A model generated the notes under the pieces. That model searched no databases, had not been told where the DNA came from, and was given only the letters and a program-made list of their open reading frames with translations. From NCBI RefSeq assembly GCF_002206635.1, contig NZ_NGUO01000009.1:158360-222359 (forward strand): a stretch of 64,000 nt of DNA, given 5' to 3'. Source of the stretch: Polynucleobacter aenigmaticus. Its GTDB lineage: Bacteria > Pseudomonadota > Gammaproteobacteria > Burkholderiales > Burkholderiaceae. Shown here one piece after another: positions 27,062-36,614 of this stretch. The translations under genes were made by a program, and so were the position numbers. The first letter of the stretch is position 1. Each line of letters opens with the position of its first letter.

Positions 27062-28498
27062 ATGAGTCAATCATTTGACGTATTAGTTATTGGCGGTGGC
27101 CCTGGTGGCTACATCGCCGCGATCCGTGCTGCGCAACTAGGATTTAAGGTTGCCTGCGCTGAATCCAATGCCTATGACGATCCAAAGGGTGAGCCACGTT
27201 TAGGCGGTACTTGCTTGAACGTTGGCTGTATTCCATCAAAAGCCTTGCTTGCTTCGTCTGAGGAATTTGAGAAGATCAGTCATCATGTGGCAGACCACGG
27301 TATTACTGTTGGCTCTGTCAAGCTGGACTCCAATAAAATGATCGCTCGTAAAGATTCGATTGTGACCAAGATGACTGCAGGTATTCAGTTCTTATTTCGT
27401 AAGAACAAAATTACTCTGCTCAAAGGTCATGCCTCGTTTGAAGGTAAGGGCGCTGATGGCTACCAGGTCAAGATCGACGGCAAGGATAAAGAAGTTGTTA
27501 CGGCAAAGAATGTCATTATTGCTACTGGATCTAAGGCGCGTCATTTGCCAAATATTCCAGTAGATAACGTATTGATTAGCGATAACGAAGGTGGTCTCAA
27601 GTTTGATTCCATTCCGAAGACGCTGGGCGTTATTGGCGCTGGTGTGATTGGCTTGGAGCTGGGCTCCGTTTGGCGTCGTGTTGGTTCCGATGTGACTATT
27701 CTTGAAGCCTTGCCATCTTTCTTAGGTGCTTGCGATCAAGGTATCGCCAAAGAAGCGCATAAAATCTTTACCAAGCAGGGCCTAAAAATGAATATGGGCG
27801 TCAAGATTGGTGAAGTTAAGGCAGACAAAAAAGGTGTTGTTGTTAACTACACTGATAGCGAAGGCAAAGCTCAGAAATTAGAGTGCGATCGCTTAATTGT
27901 TTCTGTTGGTCGCGTGCCAAATACTGAGAAATTAGGTCTTGATAAGATTGGCCTCAAAGTAGATGAGCGTGGTTTCATTCCAATTGATGACCATACCTGC
28001 GCAACTGCAGCTCCTGGCGTTTATGCAGTCGGTGACGTAGTGCGTGGACCAATGTTGGCACATAAGGCTGAAGACGAAGGTGTTTTGGTAGCAGAAATTA
28101 TTGCTGGTCAAAAGCCCCACATCGACTACAACTGTATTCCTTGGGTTATCTATACCGATCCGGAAATTGCTTGGGTTGGAAAAACTGAAGAGCAGCTTAA
28201 ACAGGCTGGCATTGCTTATAAGGCAGGTCAGTTCCCATTTGCTGCTAATGGCCGTGCTTTAGGCATGGACCGTGCCGATGGTTTTGTCAAAGTGTTGGCG
28301 GACGAGAAAACTGACGAAATCTTAGGTGTTCATATTATTGGCCCTAATGCTTCTGACTTAATCGCTGAAGCAGCAGTAGCCATGGAATTTAAAGCGGCAG
28401 CTGAGGATATTGCTCGTATCTGTCATCCACATCCAAGCTTATCGGAGGTGGTTCGCGAAGCGGCATTAGCGACGGATAAACGTGCATTAAACATGTAA
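27062..28498 (+). CDS. lpdA: dihydrolipoyl dehydrogenase (E3)
   Basis: FAD flavoprotein that reoxidises dihydrolipoamide with NAD+. The 478-residue protein has the FAD site VIGGGPGGYIAAIRAAQLG, the redox-active disulfide in GGTCLNVGCIPSKALL (Cys51/Cys56), the NAD-binding GVIGAGVIGLELGSVW, FAD-binding YAVGDVVRGPMLAH, and the C-terminal catalytic HPHPSLSE. It is the third gene of the sucA-odhB-lpdA operon, so this E3 is presumably dedicated to OGDH. Confidence 0.98.
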   Translation: MSQSFDVLVIGGGPGGYIAAIRAAQLGFKVACAESNAYDDPKGEPRLGGTCLNVGCIPSKALLASSEEFEKISHHVADHGITVGSVKLDSNKMIARKDSIVTKMTAGIQFLFRKNKITLLKGHASFEGKGADGYQVKIDGKDKEVVTAKNVIIATGSKARHLPNIPVDNVLISDNEGGLKFDSIPKTLGVIGAGVIGLELGSVWRRVGSDVTILEALPSFLGACDQGIAKEAHKIFTKQGLKMNMGVKIGEVKADKKGVVVNYTDSEGKAQKLECDRLIVSVGRVPNTEKLGLDKIGLKVDERGFIPIDDHTCATAAPGVYAVGDVVRGPMLAHKAEDEGVLVAEIIAGQKPHIDYNCIPWVIYTDPEIAWVGKTEEQLKQAGIAYKAGQFPFAANGRALGMDRADGFVKVLADEKTDEILGVHIIGPNASDLIAEAAVAMEFKAAAEDIARICHPHPSLSEVVREAALATDKRALNM

Positions 28499-29602
28499 TT
28501 GAAAGCTTTAGAGTATTACCATCAAGAGTTAAAAGCGCGCGGGTATCAAAGCGATCCCGCGCAGCTTGCAGCCATTGAGCGCCTGCAACTTTGTGAAGAT
28601 GAGTGGATTGCCTATAAAGGAATCCGCAGTAGCGGCCTAAAAAAGAAACTCTTTAAACCCAAGTTACCTCGTGGCGTATACCTTTGGGGTGGAGTGGGTC
28701 GCGGCAAATCCTTTTTGATGGATTGCTTCTTTGCTGCATCCCCTTTAGAAAAAAAGATCCGCATTCATTTTCATGAGTTTATGCGTGAAGTGCATCGGGA
28801 GCTTCATGAACTTTCGGGATTGTCTGATCCGCTTGATGAACTTTCCAAAAGGATTGCTAAACGCTATCGCCTCATCTGTTTTGATGAGTTCCATATCAAT
28901 GACATTGCCGATGCCATGATTTTGTACCGCTTGCTAAGTGCGCTATTCCAGGATCGCGTTCAGTTTGTGATGACCTCAAACTACAAACCTAGTCAGCTGT
29001 ATCCCAATGGCTTGCATCGTGATCGCTTGCTTCCGGCCATCAAACTCCTCGAAGAGCAGCTTGATGTCATGAATGTTGACGCTGGTAATGACTATCGACG
29101 CGTACAGATGGCCCAAGTGGAGGCTTATCTCACGCCGGTCAATGCTCATACCCATGCCATTCTGATGCAAATGTTTCGGACTCTGATTGGAAACCAGAAG
29201 GAAACGGTCCGCCCCGTACTGCGCATTGAGTCTCGAGAATTAAGACCGCTCCACATGGCGGAGGGGGTAGTGTGGTTTGATTTTCAGACCTTGTGTTGTG
29301 GTCCAAGGTCTCAAAATGATTATTTGGAGATCTCCAACCAATTTCATACGGTGATTCTGTCTGGGGTCCCCTATATGCCCCCTAGGATGACCAATGAAGC
29401 CCGTCGCTTCATTTGGCTGATTGATGTCCTTTATGACCATAAAATCAAATTAATCATCTCTGCAGAGGTTCCTGCCGTGGATTTGTACACCGAAGGCCAA
29501 ATCACTAGTGAGTTCTCTAGAACGGTTTCTCGCTTGATTGAGATGCAATCCCGCGACTACCTAGATGCACCGCGCCGGGTGGTTGACACCAGCTTGACCT
29601 AA
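28499..29602 (+). CDS. zapE: cell division ATPase ZapE (AFG1/LACE1 type)
   Basis: AAA-like P-loop ATPase associated with the division ring under stress in E. coli; eukaryotic homologue AFG1. The 367-residue protein has Walker A GGVGRGKSFLMD (64-75) and Walker B ICFDEFHINDIADAM. It starts with TTG at 28499, immediately after the lpdA stop with zero intervening bases, so it appears dependent on coupling. It commonly follows lpdA in Burkholderiales. Confidence 0.93.
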   Translation: MKALEYYHQELKARGYQSDPAQLAAIERLQLCEDEWIAYKGIRSSGLKKKLFKPKLPRGVYLWGGVGRGKSFLMDCFFAASPLEKKIRIHFHEFMREVHRELHELSGLSDPLDELSKRIAKRYRLICFDEFHINDIADAMILYRLLSALFQDRVQFVMTSNYKPSQLYPNGLHRDRLLPAIKLLEEQLDVMNVDAGNDYRRVQMAQVEAYLTPVNAHTHAILMQMFRTLIGNQKETVRPVLRIESRELRPLHMAEGVVWFDFQTLCCGPRSQNDYLEISNQFHTVILSGVPYMPPRMTNEARRFIWLIDVLYDHKIKLIISAEVPAVDLYTEGQITSEFSRTVSRLIEMQSRDYLDAPRRVVDTSLT

Positions 29603-29611
29603 AATAGGGTC

Positions 29612-30460
29612 ATGACCAGTAATTCCAGCCTAAACGCAGATTTACATTGCCACTCCGTGGTTTCCGATGGAACCTTAACGCCTGAGCAGTTGGCAGAGCG
29701 TGCCCATGACAATGGCGTCCATTTATGGGCATTGACCGATCACGACGAGTTGGGTGGCCAGGAAAGAGCTCGGATTGCAGCGAGCGCACTGGGTATGGAT
29801 TACCTTTCCGGGGTTGAGATTTCAGTGACTTGGATGGGTCAGACTATTCATATCGTTGGTCTTGGCATTGATGCTGCTCACGCTGGAATTCTAGAAGGCC
29901 TGCGCCGCACTCGTGAAGGTCGCGGCAATCGCGCCAAAATGATGGCCGAGCAGTTGCTGAAGGCGGGTATTCCTGGTGCCTATGAAGGCGCTCTACTTTT
30001 TGCTGGCAATCATGATTTAATTTCTCGCACACACTTTGCGCGCTTTCTGGTTGACCAGGGAATCTGTCGTGATACCGATCAGGTGTTTAAAAACTACTTG
30101 GTTGAGGATAAGCCAGGTTATGTTCCGCACCTCTGGGCAACATTAGATGATGCGGTTGCCTGGATCAAGGGGGCAGGTGGTGCGGCTGTGATTGCTCACC
30201 CGGGTCGTTATAAGCTCAGCGCCATGCAAATGGATGAACTCTATAAGCACTTCAAAGAAATTGGTGGCATGGCCATTGAGGTTATTACTGGGAGCCACAG
30301 CCCCAATCAATATCAAACCTATGGCAAGATTGCCCAGCAGTATGGATTTTTAGCTTCTCGCGGATCTGATTTTCATGATCCGGAGGAGAGCTATATTGAT
30401 CTTGGCACCTTGCCGCATCTGCCCGATCATTTAACCCCAGTATGGACGCTCTTTCATTAA
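29612..30460 (+). CDS. PHP-domain phosphoesterase (3',5'-nucleoside bisphosphate phosphatase-like)
   Basis: 282-residue PHP hydrolase. It begins with the metal motif ADLHCHSVVSDGTLTPEQLAERA and continues LWALTDHDELGG, SGVEISV, VIAHPGRY and a final RGSDFHDPEE, giving the usual His/Asp metal ligands. Characterised relatives (YciV/RNase AM, Chromobacterium CV_1693) release phosphate from 3',5'-bisphosphonucleotides or trim RNA 5' ends. Adjacency to trpS is also seen around E. coli yciV in the trp region. The exact substrate is inferred. Confidence 0.85.
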   Translation: MTSNSSLNADLHCHSVVSDGTLTPEQLAERAHDNGVHLWALTDHDELGGQERARIAASALGMDYLSGVEISVTWMGQTIHIVGLGIDAAHAGILEGLRRTREGRGNRAKMMAEQLLKAGIPGAYEGALLFAGNHDLISRTHFARFLVDQGICRDTDQVFKNYLVEDKPGYVPHLWATLDDAVAWIKGAGGAAVIAHPGRYKLSAMQMDELYKHFKEIGGMAIEVITGSHSPNQYQTYGKIAQQYGFLASRGSDFHDPEESYIDLGTLPHLPDHLTPVWTLFH

Positions 30461-30513
30461 GCGACTATTTGCACTTAACCAGTTTTAATTACCTTTAAAG
30501 AATAAAGATCAAG

Positions 30514-31716
30514 ATGTTTGCAGAACGCGTTCTCTCTGGCATGCGACCAACCGGTAGTTTGCACTTGGGCCATTACCATGGCGTTTTAAAGAATTGGGTT
30601 CGCTTGCAGTCTGAGTATCCTTGCTACTTTTTTGTAGCAGACTGGCACGCTTTAACAACCCATTACGAAACCCCTGATGTGATTGAGCAATCTGTCTGGG
30701 ATATGGTGGTTGACTGGCTTGCTTGTGGTGTTGATCCAAACCAAGCTACTTTATTTATCCAGAGTAAAGTGCCCGAGCATGCTGAACTCTTTTTGCTCCT
30801 ATCAATGGGCACTCCATTAGGCTGGCTTGAGCGAGTTCCTACGTACAAGGATCAGATTGAAAAGCTCAAAGAAAAAGATCTGCAGACCTATGGTTTCTTG
30901 GGTTATCCCTTGCTTCAAGCAGCTGACATTCTGATTTATCGTGCGCAATTTGTGCCAGTTGGTGAGGATCAAGTCCCGCACGTGGAGCTGACACGTGAGG
31001 TTGCACGCCGTTTTAATTATCTCTACGGCCGCGAACCTGGCTTTGAAGAGAAGGCGCTAGAGGCAGTCAAAAAATTAGGAAGTAAGCGTGCCAAGATGTA
31101 CGCTGAGTTACGCGTAGCCTTTCAGGAGCGGGGTGATGATGAGGCCTTGGAGCAGGCTAAAGCATTGCTTCAAGAGGCTCAAAGTCTTTCCATGGCCGAT
31201 CGTGAAAGATTATTTGGCTTCTTGGAGGGCGCTCGCAAAATTATTCTTGCAGAGCCACAAGCATTACTCACTTCTTCTTCGCGCATGCCTGGTATTGATG
31301 GTCAGAAGATGTCCAAGTCCTATGGCAATACGATTAGCATCCGCGAAAAACCGGAAGAGGTGATTCGCTCGATTCGCACTATGCCGACTGATCCAGCTCG
31401 TGTTCGTAGAACTGATCCAGGTGATCCCGCGCGTTGCCCGGTTTGGCAGTTACATACCGTGTATTCCAATGAAGACACCAAAACTTGGGTTCAAAGAGAA
31501 TGTCAATCAGCGGGCATCGGTTGTTTAGAGTGCAAGCAACCCGTAATCGACGCTATTCTGGCTGAGCAGCAACCAATGTTTGAGCGTGCACAGAAGTATT
31601 TGGATGACCCAAGTTTGCTGCGCTCCATCATTGCGGATGGTTGTGACAAGGCTCGCAAGGTTGCCCAAGAAACCATGCGCGAGGTCCGTGAGTCTATGGG
31701 TCTAGCGTACGACTAA
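30514..31716 (+). CDS. trpS: tryptophanyl-tRNA synthetase
   Basis: Class I synthetase charging tRNA-Trp. The 400-residue protein has the HIGH-type signature RPTGSLHLGHYHG at residues 10-22 and KMSKSYGN near residue 268. An insertion of about 60 residues (GREPGFEEKALEAVKKLGSK and on) before KMSKS makes it longer than the 330-residue E. coli enzyme; this longer form occurs in other beta-proteobacteria. Confidence 0.96.
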   Translation: MFAERVLSGMRPTGSLHLGHYHGVLKNWVRLQSEYPCYFFVADWHALTTHYETPDVIEQSVWDMVVDWLACGVDPNQATLFIQSKVPEHAELFLLLSMGTPLGWLERVPTYKDQIEKLKEKDLQTYGFLGYPLLQAADILIYRAQFVPVGEDQVPHVELTREVARRFNYLYGREPGFEEKALEAVKKLGSKRAKMYAELRVAFQERGDDEALEQAKALLQEAQSLSMADRERLFGFLEGARKIILAEPQALLTSSSRMPGIDGQKMSKSYGNTISIREKPEEVIRSIRTMPTDPARVRRTDPGDPARCPVWQLHTVYSNEDTKTWVQRECQSAGIGCLECKQPVIDAILAEQQPMFERAQKYLDDPSLLRSIIADGCDKARKVAQETMREVRESMGLAYD

Positions 31717-31726
31717 GGTCAAGCAC

Positions 31727-32290
31727 TTGGGCTCATTACATGATGTGATCGCAGATGCCTCTATTTGGGTGAGGCGTTTTGCGCCGCTCATACCAGCAGA
31801 GGGGTCGGTGTTGGATTTGGCTTGTGGTTCAGGTAGGCATGCCGCACTCTTGGCATCACTGGGCTATGCTGTTTTGGCTGTTGATCAAGATGTTAGCGCT
31901 ATTGAGGGTTTGCTCAACCCTAGAATTCAAGCCCAACAAGAAGACCTTGAGGGGGCTATTTGGCCTCTGGCAGACCAGCAGTTTTCAGGAATTGTGGTTA
32001 CCAATTACCTCTACCGCCCATTTTTAGAGCATTTACCCCAAATGTTGAGTGAAGGCGGCGTCTTAATCTATGAAACCTTTGCGGACGGAAATGCGCAATT
32101 TGGAAAGCCGTCTAATCCGAATTTCTTGCTAAAACCTGGGGAATTGCTCGCTTTAGCGGCGCATTCGGACCTGAAAGTGATTGCCTACGAGGATATTTAC
32201 CTTGACCAGCCTAAACCAGCCATGGTTCAGCGAATTTGTGCCGTAAAAGGGCATTTAAAAGGGTGCATTCCGTTACAATTTGATGGTTAA
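31727..32290 (+). CDS. class I SAM-dependent methyltransferase
   Basis: 187-residue Rossmann methyltransferase with motif [21 protein letters not shown], acidic AVDQD, and [12 protein letters not shown]. Substrate unknown. The frame starts with TTG 31727, 10 bp after trpS, with AAGG upstream. The first conventional start would delete motif I, so TTG is most plausible. The end overlaps the longest possible dapA reading frame by a few bases. Confidence 0.8.
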   Translation: MGSLHDVIADASIWVRRFAPLIPAEGSVLDLACGSGRHAALLASLGYAVLAVDQDVSAIEGLLNPRIQAQQEDLEGAIWPLADQQFSGIVVTNYLYRPFLEHLPQMLSEGGVLIYETFADGNAQFGKPSNPNFLLKPGELLALAAHSDLKVIAYEDIYLDQPKPAMVQRICAVKGHLKGCIPLQFDG

Positions 32291-32315
32291 CATTCAGATA
32301 ATTCAGACACATTCA

Positions 32316-33239
32316 GTGACTTATACAACACAATCAAAAGCCAGTAAAAAGCCCATCGCTGGAAGCATGCCCGCTATTGTGACGCCGATGCTCGAGGATG
32401 GAAGCTTAGATTTCCCTGCTTTGCGTTCATTGCTAGATTGGCATGTCGCTGAAGGTTCCGATGGCATTGTGATTGTGGGCACCAGCGGTGAATCTCCAAC
32501 AGTTTCTGTTGAAGAGCATTGCGAGCTCATTAAAGTCACTGTTGATCATATTGCTGGCCGTATTCCGGTGATTGCTGGAACCGGGGGCAATTCCACAACT
32601 GAGGCAATCGAGCTAACCAAGTTTGCCAAATCAGTTGGTGCTGACGCCAGCTTGCAGGTTGTTCCTTACTACAACAAGCCTACCCAAGAGGGTATGTTTG
32701 CCCACTTTAAGAAAATTGCGGAGTCGGTTGATCTCCCCGTGATTCTTTACAACGTTCCTGGAAGAACTGTTGCAGATCTTGCTGGTGAGACAACAGTGCG
32801 CCTCGCAGCAGTGCCCGGCATCATTGGTATCAAAGATGCGACAGGTAGCATTGAGCGCGGCACTTTATTGCTGGCTGATTTGAAGCGTGCTGGATATCCC
32901 AATTTCTCCGTATTTTCTGGTGACGACCTGAGCGCTGCGATGCTGATGCTCATGGGCGGCAAGGGAAATATCTCCGTTACTGCGAATATCGCCCCTCGTT
33001 TGATGCATGATTTGTGTCAGGCAGCTATGTCTGATGACATTGTTAAGACACGTGCGATTCAATATCAATTACTGGCTGTTCATAAAGCCATGTTTACTGA
33101 GGCGAACCCGATTCCTGTGAAGTGGGCCCTGCATGAGATGGGCAAAGTCACAGCTGGAATTCGGTTGCCTTTAACCCCTTTGAGTGTTGCCTTGCGCGAA
33201 CCTTTGAAGACTGCAATGAAACAGGCTGGCTTACTATGA
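32316..33239 (+). CDS. dapA: 4-hydroxy-tetrahydrodipicolinate synthase
   Basis: Condenses pyruvate with aspartate semialdehyde, the first lysine/DAP-specific step. It is a TIM barrel with [14 protein letters not shown], the catalytic tyrosine in LYNVPGRT and the Schiff-base lysine in [11 protein letters not shown]. The start is uncertain: GTG 32316 gives 307 residues and is preferred because the remaining N-terminal tail is short, while ATG 32283 or TTG 32280 would add 11-12 residues. None has a strong ribosome-binding site. bamC overlaps its stop, as in the E. coli dapA-bamC pair. Confidence 0.95.
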   Translation: MTYTTQSKASKKPIAGSMPAIVTPMLEDGSLDFPALRSLLDWHVAEGSDGIVIVGTSGESPTVSVEEHCELIKVTVDHIAGRIPVIAGTGGNSTTEAIELTKFAKSVGADASLQVVPYYNKPTQEGMFAHFKKIAESVDLPVILYNVPGRTVADLAGETTVRLAAVPGIIGIKDATGSIERGTLLLADLKRAGYPNFSVFSGDDLSAAMLMLMGGKGNISVTANIAPRLMHDLCQAAMSDDIVKTRAIQYQLLAVHKAMFTEANPIPVKWALHEMGKVTAGIRLPLTPLSVALREPLKTAMKQAGLL

Positions 33240-34384
33240 TGAATTCGATGCAACTTCTGCGCAAACATTGCGCAGCTTTATTAATTCTTTTCGCTGCATC
33301 ACTTGGTTTGGTGGGTTGCAAATCAGTTACATCAAACGACACCGTTGACTACAAGTCCGCTGGCGCCGTTCGCGGACCCAATTTGTCCTACCCGCCTGAC
33401 TTGATTACTGCCCAGGCAGATCGCCGCTACATTGTTCAAGATGGCTCTGCCACCATGTCCGAGTACAACGCTGCAGTAAAAAAATCTGTGCAGACTCGCA
33501 AGAACGTGATGACCGGAATTCCAGGTATGCGGATTGCTCGAGATGGTGAGCGTCGTTGGTTGGTAGTAGAAAAGCCAGCACCAGAACTGTACCCACAAAT
33601 TAAAGATTTTTGGCAAGAGAATGGCTTCTTACTGGTGATTGATTCACCATCGACCGGCATTATGGAAACTGACTGGGCTGAGAACCGCGCCAAGATTGCT
33701 CAAGACTTTATCCGTTCTGCAATTGGTGGCGCTTTGGATTCCCTTTACGATACCGGTGAGCGTGATAAATATAAAACACGCCTTGAGGTTAGTAAGCCAG
33801 GTGAAACTGAGGTTTACATTACTCAACGCGGTGCAATTGAAAAATGCACAACAGATAGTACGGGCTCCTGTATCTCTACGATTTGGACTGCACGCCCAAA
33901 TGATCCAGAGCTCGAAGCTGCTTTCTTAGCGCGTTTGATGGAGCGCTTGGGGATGACCCAAGAGCAGGCTAAAGCGCAGGTTGCTGCTCCGCTAGGTCCC
34001 AAGACACCAAAGGCAAAGCTAGTGCAAGAGGGTGTGAATACCGCTCATATTGAAATGGCAGCAGGCTTTGACCGAGCATGGCGCGACACTGGACTTGCCT
34101 TGGATCGCTCTAACTTTACTGTTGAAGATCGCAACCGTGCTAACGGTGTTTACTATGTTCGTTACGTTAATCCAAAAGATTTGGGTGATACCAAAGGGTT
34201 CTTTACAAACCTATTTAGCAGCAAGGATGATTCCAGTCTGAAGGCCAAGAAATATCTCGTGGTTGTTAAAGCGGCTGGCGACAACTCTTCTACTGTCTAC
34301 GTTCAAGATGCGGATGGTAGGCCTGAAAATACTGCGGCTGGATTACAACTCCTGACGCTGCTTACCGAACAGATGTCGAGATAG
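33236..34384 (+). CDS. bamC: outer-membrane assembly lipoprotein BamC
   Basis: Lipoprotein of the BAM complex that inserts beta-barrel proteins. The 382-residue protein has a lipoprotein signal ending in the lipobox LVGC (Cys28). An unstructured N-terminal segment follows ([13 protein letters not shown], the stretch that in E. coli BamC binds BamD), then two helix-grip domains. It overlaps the dapA stop codon, the conserved dapA-bamC arrangement. The terminator at 34424 ends the unit. Confidence 0.93.
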   Translation: MMNSMQLLRKHCAALLILFAASLGLVGCKSVTSNDTVDYKSAGAVRGPNLSYPPDLITAQADRRYIVQDGSATMSEYNAAVKKSVQTRKNVMTGIPGMRIARDGERRWLVVEKPAPELYPQIKDFWQENGFLLVIDSPSTGIMETDWAENRAKIAQDFIRSAIGGALDSLYDTGERDKYKTRLEVSKPGETEVYITQRGAIEKCTTDSTGSCISTIWTARPNDPELEAAFLARLMERLGMTQEQAKAQVAAPLGPKTPKAKLVQEGVNTAHIEMAAGFDRAWRDTGLALDRSNFTVEDRNRANGVYYVRYVNPKDLGDTKGFFTNLFSSKDDSSLKAKKYLVVVKAAGDNSSTVYVQDADGRPENTAAGLQLLTLLTEQMSR

Positions 34385-34423
34385 GCATACAAAGCTAATT
34401 AATTTTAGCTAATAAAAAAGCCG

Positions 34424-34452
34424 CTTTTCAGCGGCTTTTTTTCTTCAGGAAG
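34424..34452 (+). terminator. Rho-independent terminator after bamC
   Basis: Stem AAAAAAGCCGCT / AGCGGCTTTTTT with a 4-nt loop and T-tail. It is symmetrical enough to also terminate the convergent small lipoprotein gene on the minus strand, whose stop codon lies only 5 bp to the right. Confidence 0.93.
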
Positions 34453-34456
34453 AAGA

Positions 34457-34636
34457 TTACTTCTTAGCGTCAGCAGCTGGAGCAACAGGTGCAGCTGGAG
34501 CAGCAGCAGGAGCGTCAGCAGCTGGAGCAGCAGCAGGAGCAGCAGGAGCAGCTTCTACAGGTTTTGCTTCCTCTTTTTTACCGCAAGCGGCCAAAGCGAT
34601 TGCCAACATTGCTACGAGTGCGAGTGACTTCTTCAT
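34457..34636 (-). CDS. small Ala/Pro-rich lipoprotein
   Basis: 59-residue protein. Residues 1-17 form a lipoprotein signal (MKKSLALVAMLAIALAAC) with lipobox LAAC, predicted lipid-anchored Cys18. A GKKEEAKPVE stretch follows, then an almost pure Ala/Pro tail ending ADAKK. AGAGGAA lies 9 bases before the ATG, and a terminator sits right after the stop, so it is a genuine monocistronic gene although short and low in complexity. Such tails may span the periplasm toward peptidoglycan; that is inference. Function unknown. Confidence 0.82.
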   Translation of the reverse strand: MKKSLALVAMLAIALAACGKKEEAKPVEAAPAAPAAAPAADAPAAAPAAPVAPAADAKK

Positions 34637-34748
34637 TTGTAATTTCCTCTTAAAAAATTATCATTAACCGGTTATTGATACTAGGAATGAACAGGGTAAG
34701 CCCTTAAGTACTTTCCAGCAGACATTATAGCCATGTCTTTATCTATCG

Positions 34749-35975
34749 TTAAAAAACCAGCCAACCAGCTTCGAAGGCAGAAAAAAGGCTGTTCTCAGGA
34801 GAAATTTCCCCAACTGCACCGGTAATGCGCTTCTTGGCTGCAAGCGAGCGCCAGGCTTTTTGTGTGGCACTAGCTTGGCCGCTAGTCATATCTTCGCCAT
34901 TGCAGTAAATCGTTTTTCCTAGTGCAAGTAGCCGTGTTTGAGGATGTGGGGCTAATGCCTGCTTTGCCAGCAGGCACTTAAATTCCTCGGACGAATATTC
35001 TTTTGCCGACCCAGAAAAATAGGATTGAGGTTTTGGCTCACTCAAATAGGCTGCAATTCCTGGAAGGAATGTTTCTACGCGATCGAGCTTTAAGCTTTTT
35101 AATTTTTGAGCGACTTGATGAATGATTTCTTTTGGGAGTTGCTCTGGCGAACTAGTCGCCGCCTGCTTTGGATCGGCAAAGCGTTGTTCTAGCTCAGGAA
35201 TATCTTCGAGTGATTCGGCTAGGCGCCATAAACCCTCTTGCAACATTTCTTTATAACTCTGCGCCCTAAACCCTACTGACCAGGTTTGACAGCCAGCATC
35301 TAAAGCAATCCCGTCATGGGCTACATGTGGCGGTAGATACAGCATGTCACCTGGCCCCAAGTCCCATTCTTGCTCGACCTTAAAGTGCTGCAAAATCTTT
35401 AAAGGAAGATCGGGATTTAAAGTTAAGTCTTTTTGTTCAGAGATGCGCCAACGCCTGCGACCGGACATTTGAATCAAAAAGACATCATAGGAATCGAAAT
35501 GGGGCCCAACGCCACCCCCAGGACCGGCAATGCTAATCATCAGGTCATCTAAGCGTGCGTCTGGTATGAAGCGAAACCAGGAGAGTACTTTTGCGGCCGC
35601 TGGATGCCTAGCTTCCATGCCTTGCAGTAAGAGGGTCCAGTCTGGAGACTCGAGACGGGGAAGGGTCCTCTGCTTAAATGGGCCATCCGCAAAGCTCCAG
35701 GGCTTGGCTTTAATTAACCTGGACTCCACCACATCATTGCCTGCAATCTTAAATAGATCTTCCGGTGAAATTGCACTGCCTAGTGGCTCCCCCATTTGTT
35801 TTGCAAGCTCAAAAGCGGGGATGGCGCCACGGACCAAAAGTGGCCTCTTATGCCAGTAGGATTTCATGAACTTCTGGGGGCTAATACCCCCTAGAAGGGC
35901 CCAAGGATGATCTAAGGGAAGGTTTTCAGGTGCCTGCGGTGGATCGTAGGGCTTGCTCAAGTAAAATGAGGTCAT
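34749..35975 (-). CDS. JmjC/cupin ribosomal protein hydroxylase (RoxA-like)
   Basis: 408-residue 2-oxoglutarate/Fe(II) oxygenase of the Cupin_4 ribosomal oxygenase family. In E. coli RoxA (YcfD) hydroxylates an arginine of ribosomal protein L16. The iron facial triad is visible as HFDSYD (HxD) in VGPHFDSYDVFLIQMSG, with the distal His in YLPPHVAHDGI. The C-terminal part matches the dimerisation and winged-helix regions. It is divergent from the SlyD-like gene, whose start is 44 bp away. Substrate identity is inferred from family. Confidence 0.87.
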   Translation of the reverse strand: MTSFYLSKPYDPPQAPENLPLDHPWALLGGISPQKFMKSYWHKRPLLVRGAIPAFELAKQMGEPLGSAISPEDLFKIAGNDVVESRLIKAKPWSFADGPFKQRTLPRLESPDWTLLLQGMEARHPAAAKVLSWFRFIPDARLDDLMISIAGPGGGVGPHFDSYDVFLIQMSGRRRWRISEQKDLTLNPDLPLKILQHFKVEQEWDLGPGDMLYLPPHVAHDGIALDAGCQTWSVGFRAQSYKEMLQEGLWRLAESLEDIPELEQRFADPKQAATSSPEQLPKEIIHQVAQKLKSLKLDRVETFLPGIAAYLSEPKPQSYFSGSAKEYSSEEFKCLLAKQALAPHPQTRLLALGKTIYCNGEDMTSGQASATQKAWRSLAAKKRITGAVGEISPENSLFSAFEAGWLVF

Positions 35976-36019
35976 ATAAGTAAGAAGCTATTTAAAACAT
36001 CATGTTGAATGAATTACGT

Positions 36020-36613
36020 ATGAAGATCGAAAAAAATACCGTTGTATCCCTGCGCTATAAATTAACCGATGCGCAAAACAATATTATCGAGGAGCCAGAT
36101 TCTCCGATGGTATACCTGCACGGTGGATATGAGGGGACTTTTCCTAAGATTGAAAACTTATTAGACGGTCAAGACCTGGGCTATGAGGCCAGCATTCAAC
36201 TTGAGCCTAGCGAGGCTTTTGGAGAATACGATCCAGAGCTATTAAAGATTGAGCCGCGCACACGTTTTCCAGAGCCCTTGGAAGTGGGCATGCAGTTTGA
36301 GGGTGTTCCAGATGCTGAAGAAGAGGAAGGTGTTGATGAAGTGGATGATGAGCCATTGATCTATACCGTTACTGATGTAGCTGACAGTCAAGTGGTCTTA
36401 GATGGAAATCATCCGCTGGCAGGTATGGCTCTACGATTCTGGGTTCAGGTTGAAGATATTCGCGCTGCTACCGATGAAGAAATTGAAAACCGTCATCCTG
36501 AAGGCGCTGAAGCTTTTGCATTCGGAATGCCGGGTGATGAGTCTGATGAAAGTGATGATGAGTTTGTAGGTGGTATTTCTAGTGCGGGTGATTCTGCACC
36601 AACTCTGCATTAA
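36020..36613 (+). CDS. FKBP-type peptidyl-prolyl isomerase (SlyD-like)
   Basis: Prolyl isomerase/chaperone of the SlyD group. ATG 36020 gives 197 residues beginning MKIEKNTVVSLRYKL, the normal family start; ATG 36002 would add six residues. The FKBP half is split by the insert-in-flap region (QLEPSEAFGEYDPELL), followed by a very acidic EEEEGVDEVDDE stretch. The C-terminal tail is acidic, not His-rich, so nickel binding as in E. coli SlyD is not indicated. It converges with cysE, with one base between stops. Confidence 0.88.
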   Translation: MKIEKNTVVSLRYKLTDAQNNIIEEPDSPMVYLHGGYEGTFPKIENLLDGQDLGYEASIQLEPSEAFGEYDPELLKIEPRTRFPEPLEVGMQFEGVPDAEEEEGVDEVDDEPLIYTVTDVADSQVVLDGNHPLAGMALRFWVQVEDIRAATDEEIENRHPEGAEAFAFGMPGDESDESDDEFVGGISSAGDSAPTLH

Positions 36614-36614
36614 C

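Noticed and set aside
33332..33929. Multiple overlapping frames on both strands inside bamC
   Set aside because: bamC is a convincing lipoprotein gene over the whole stretch; the others lack ribosome-binding sites and family similarity.
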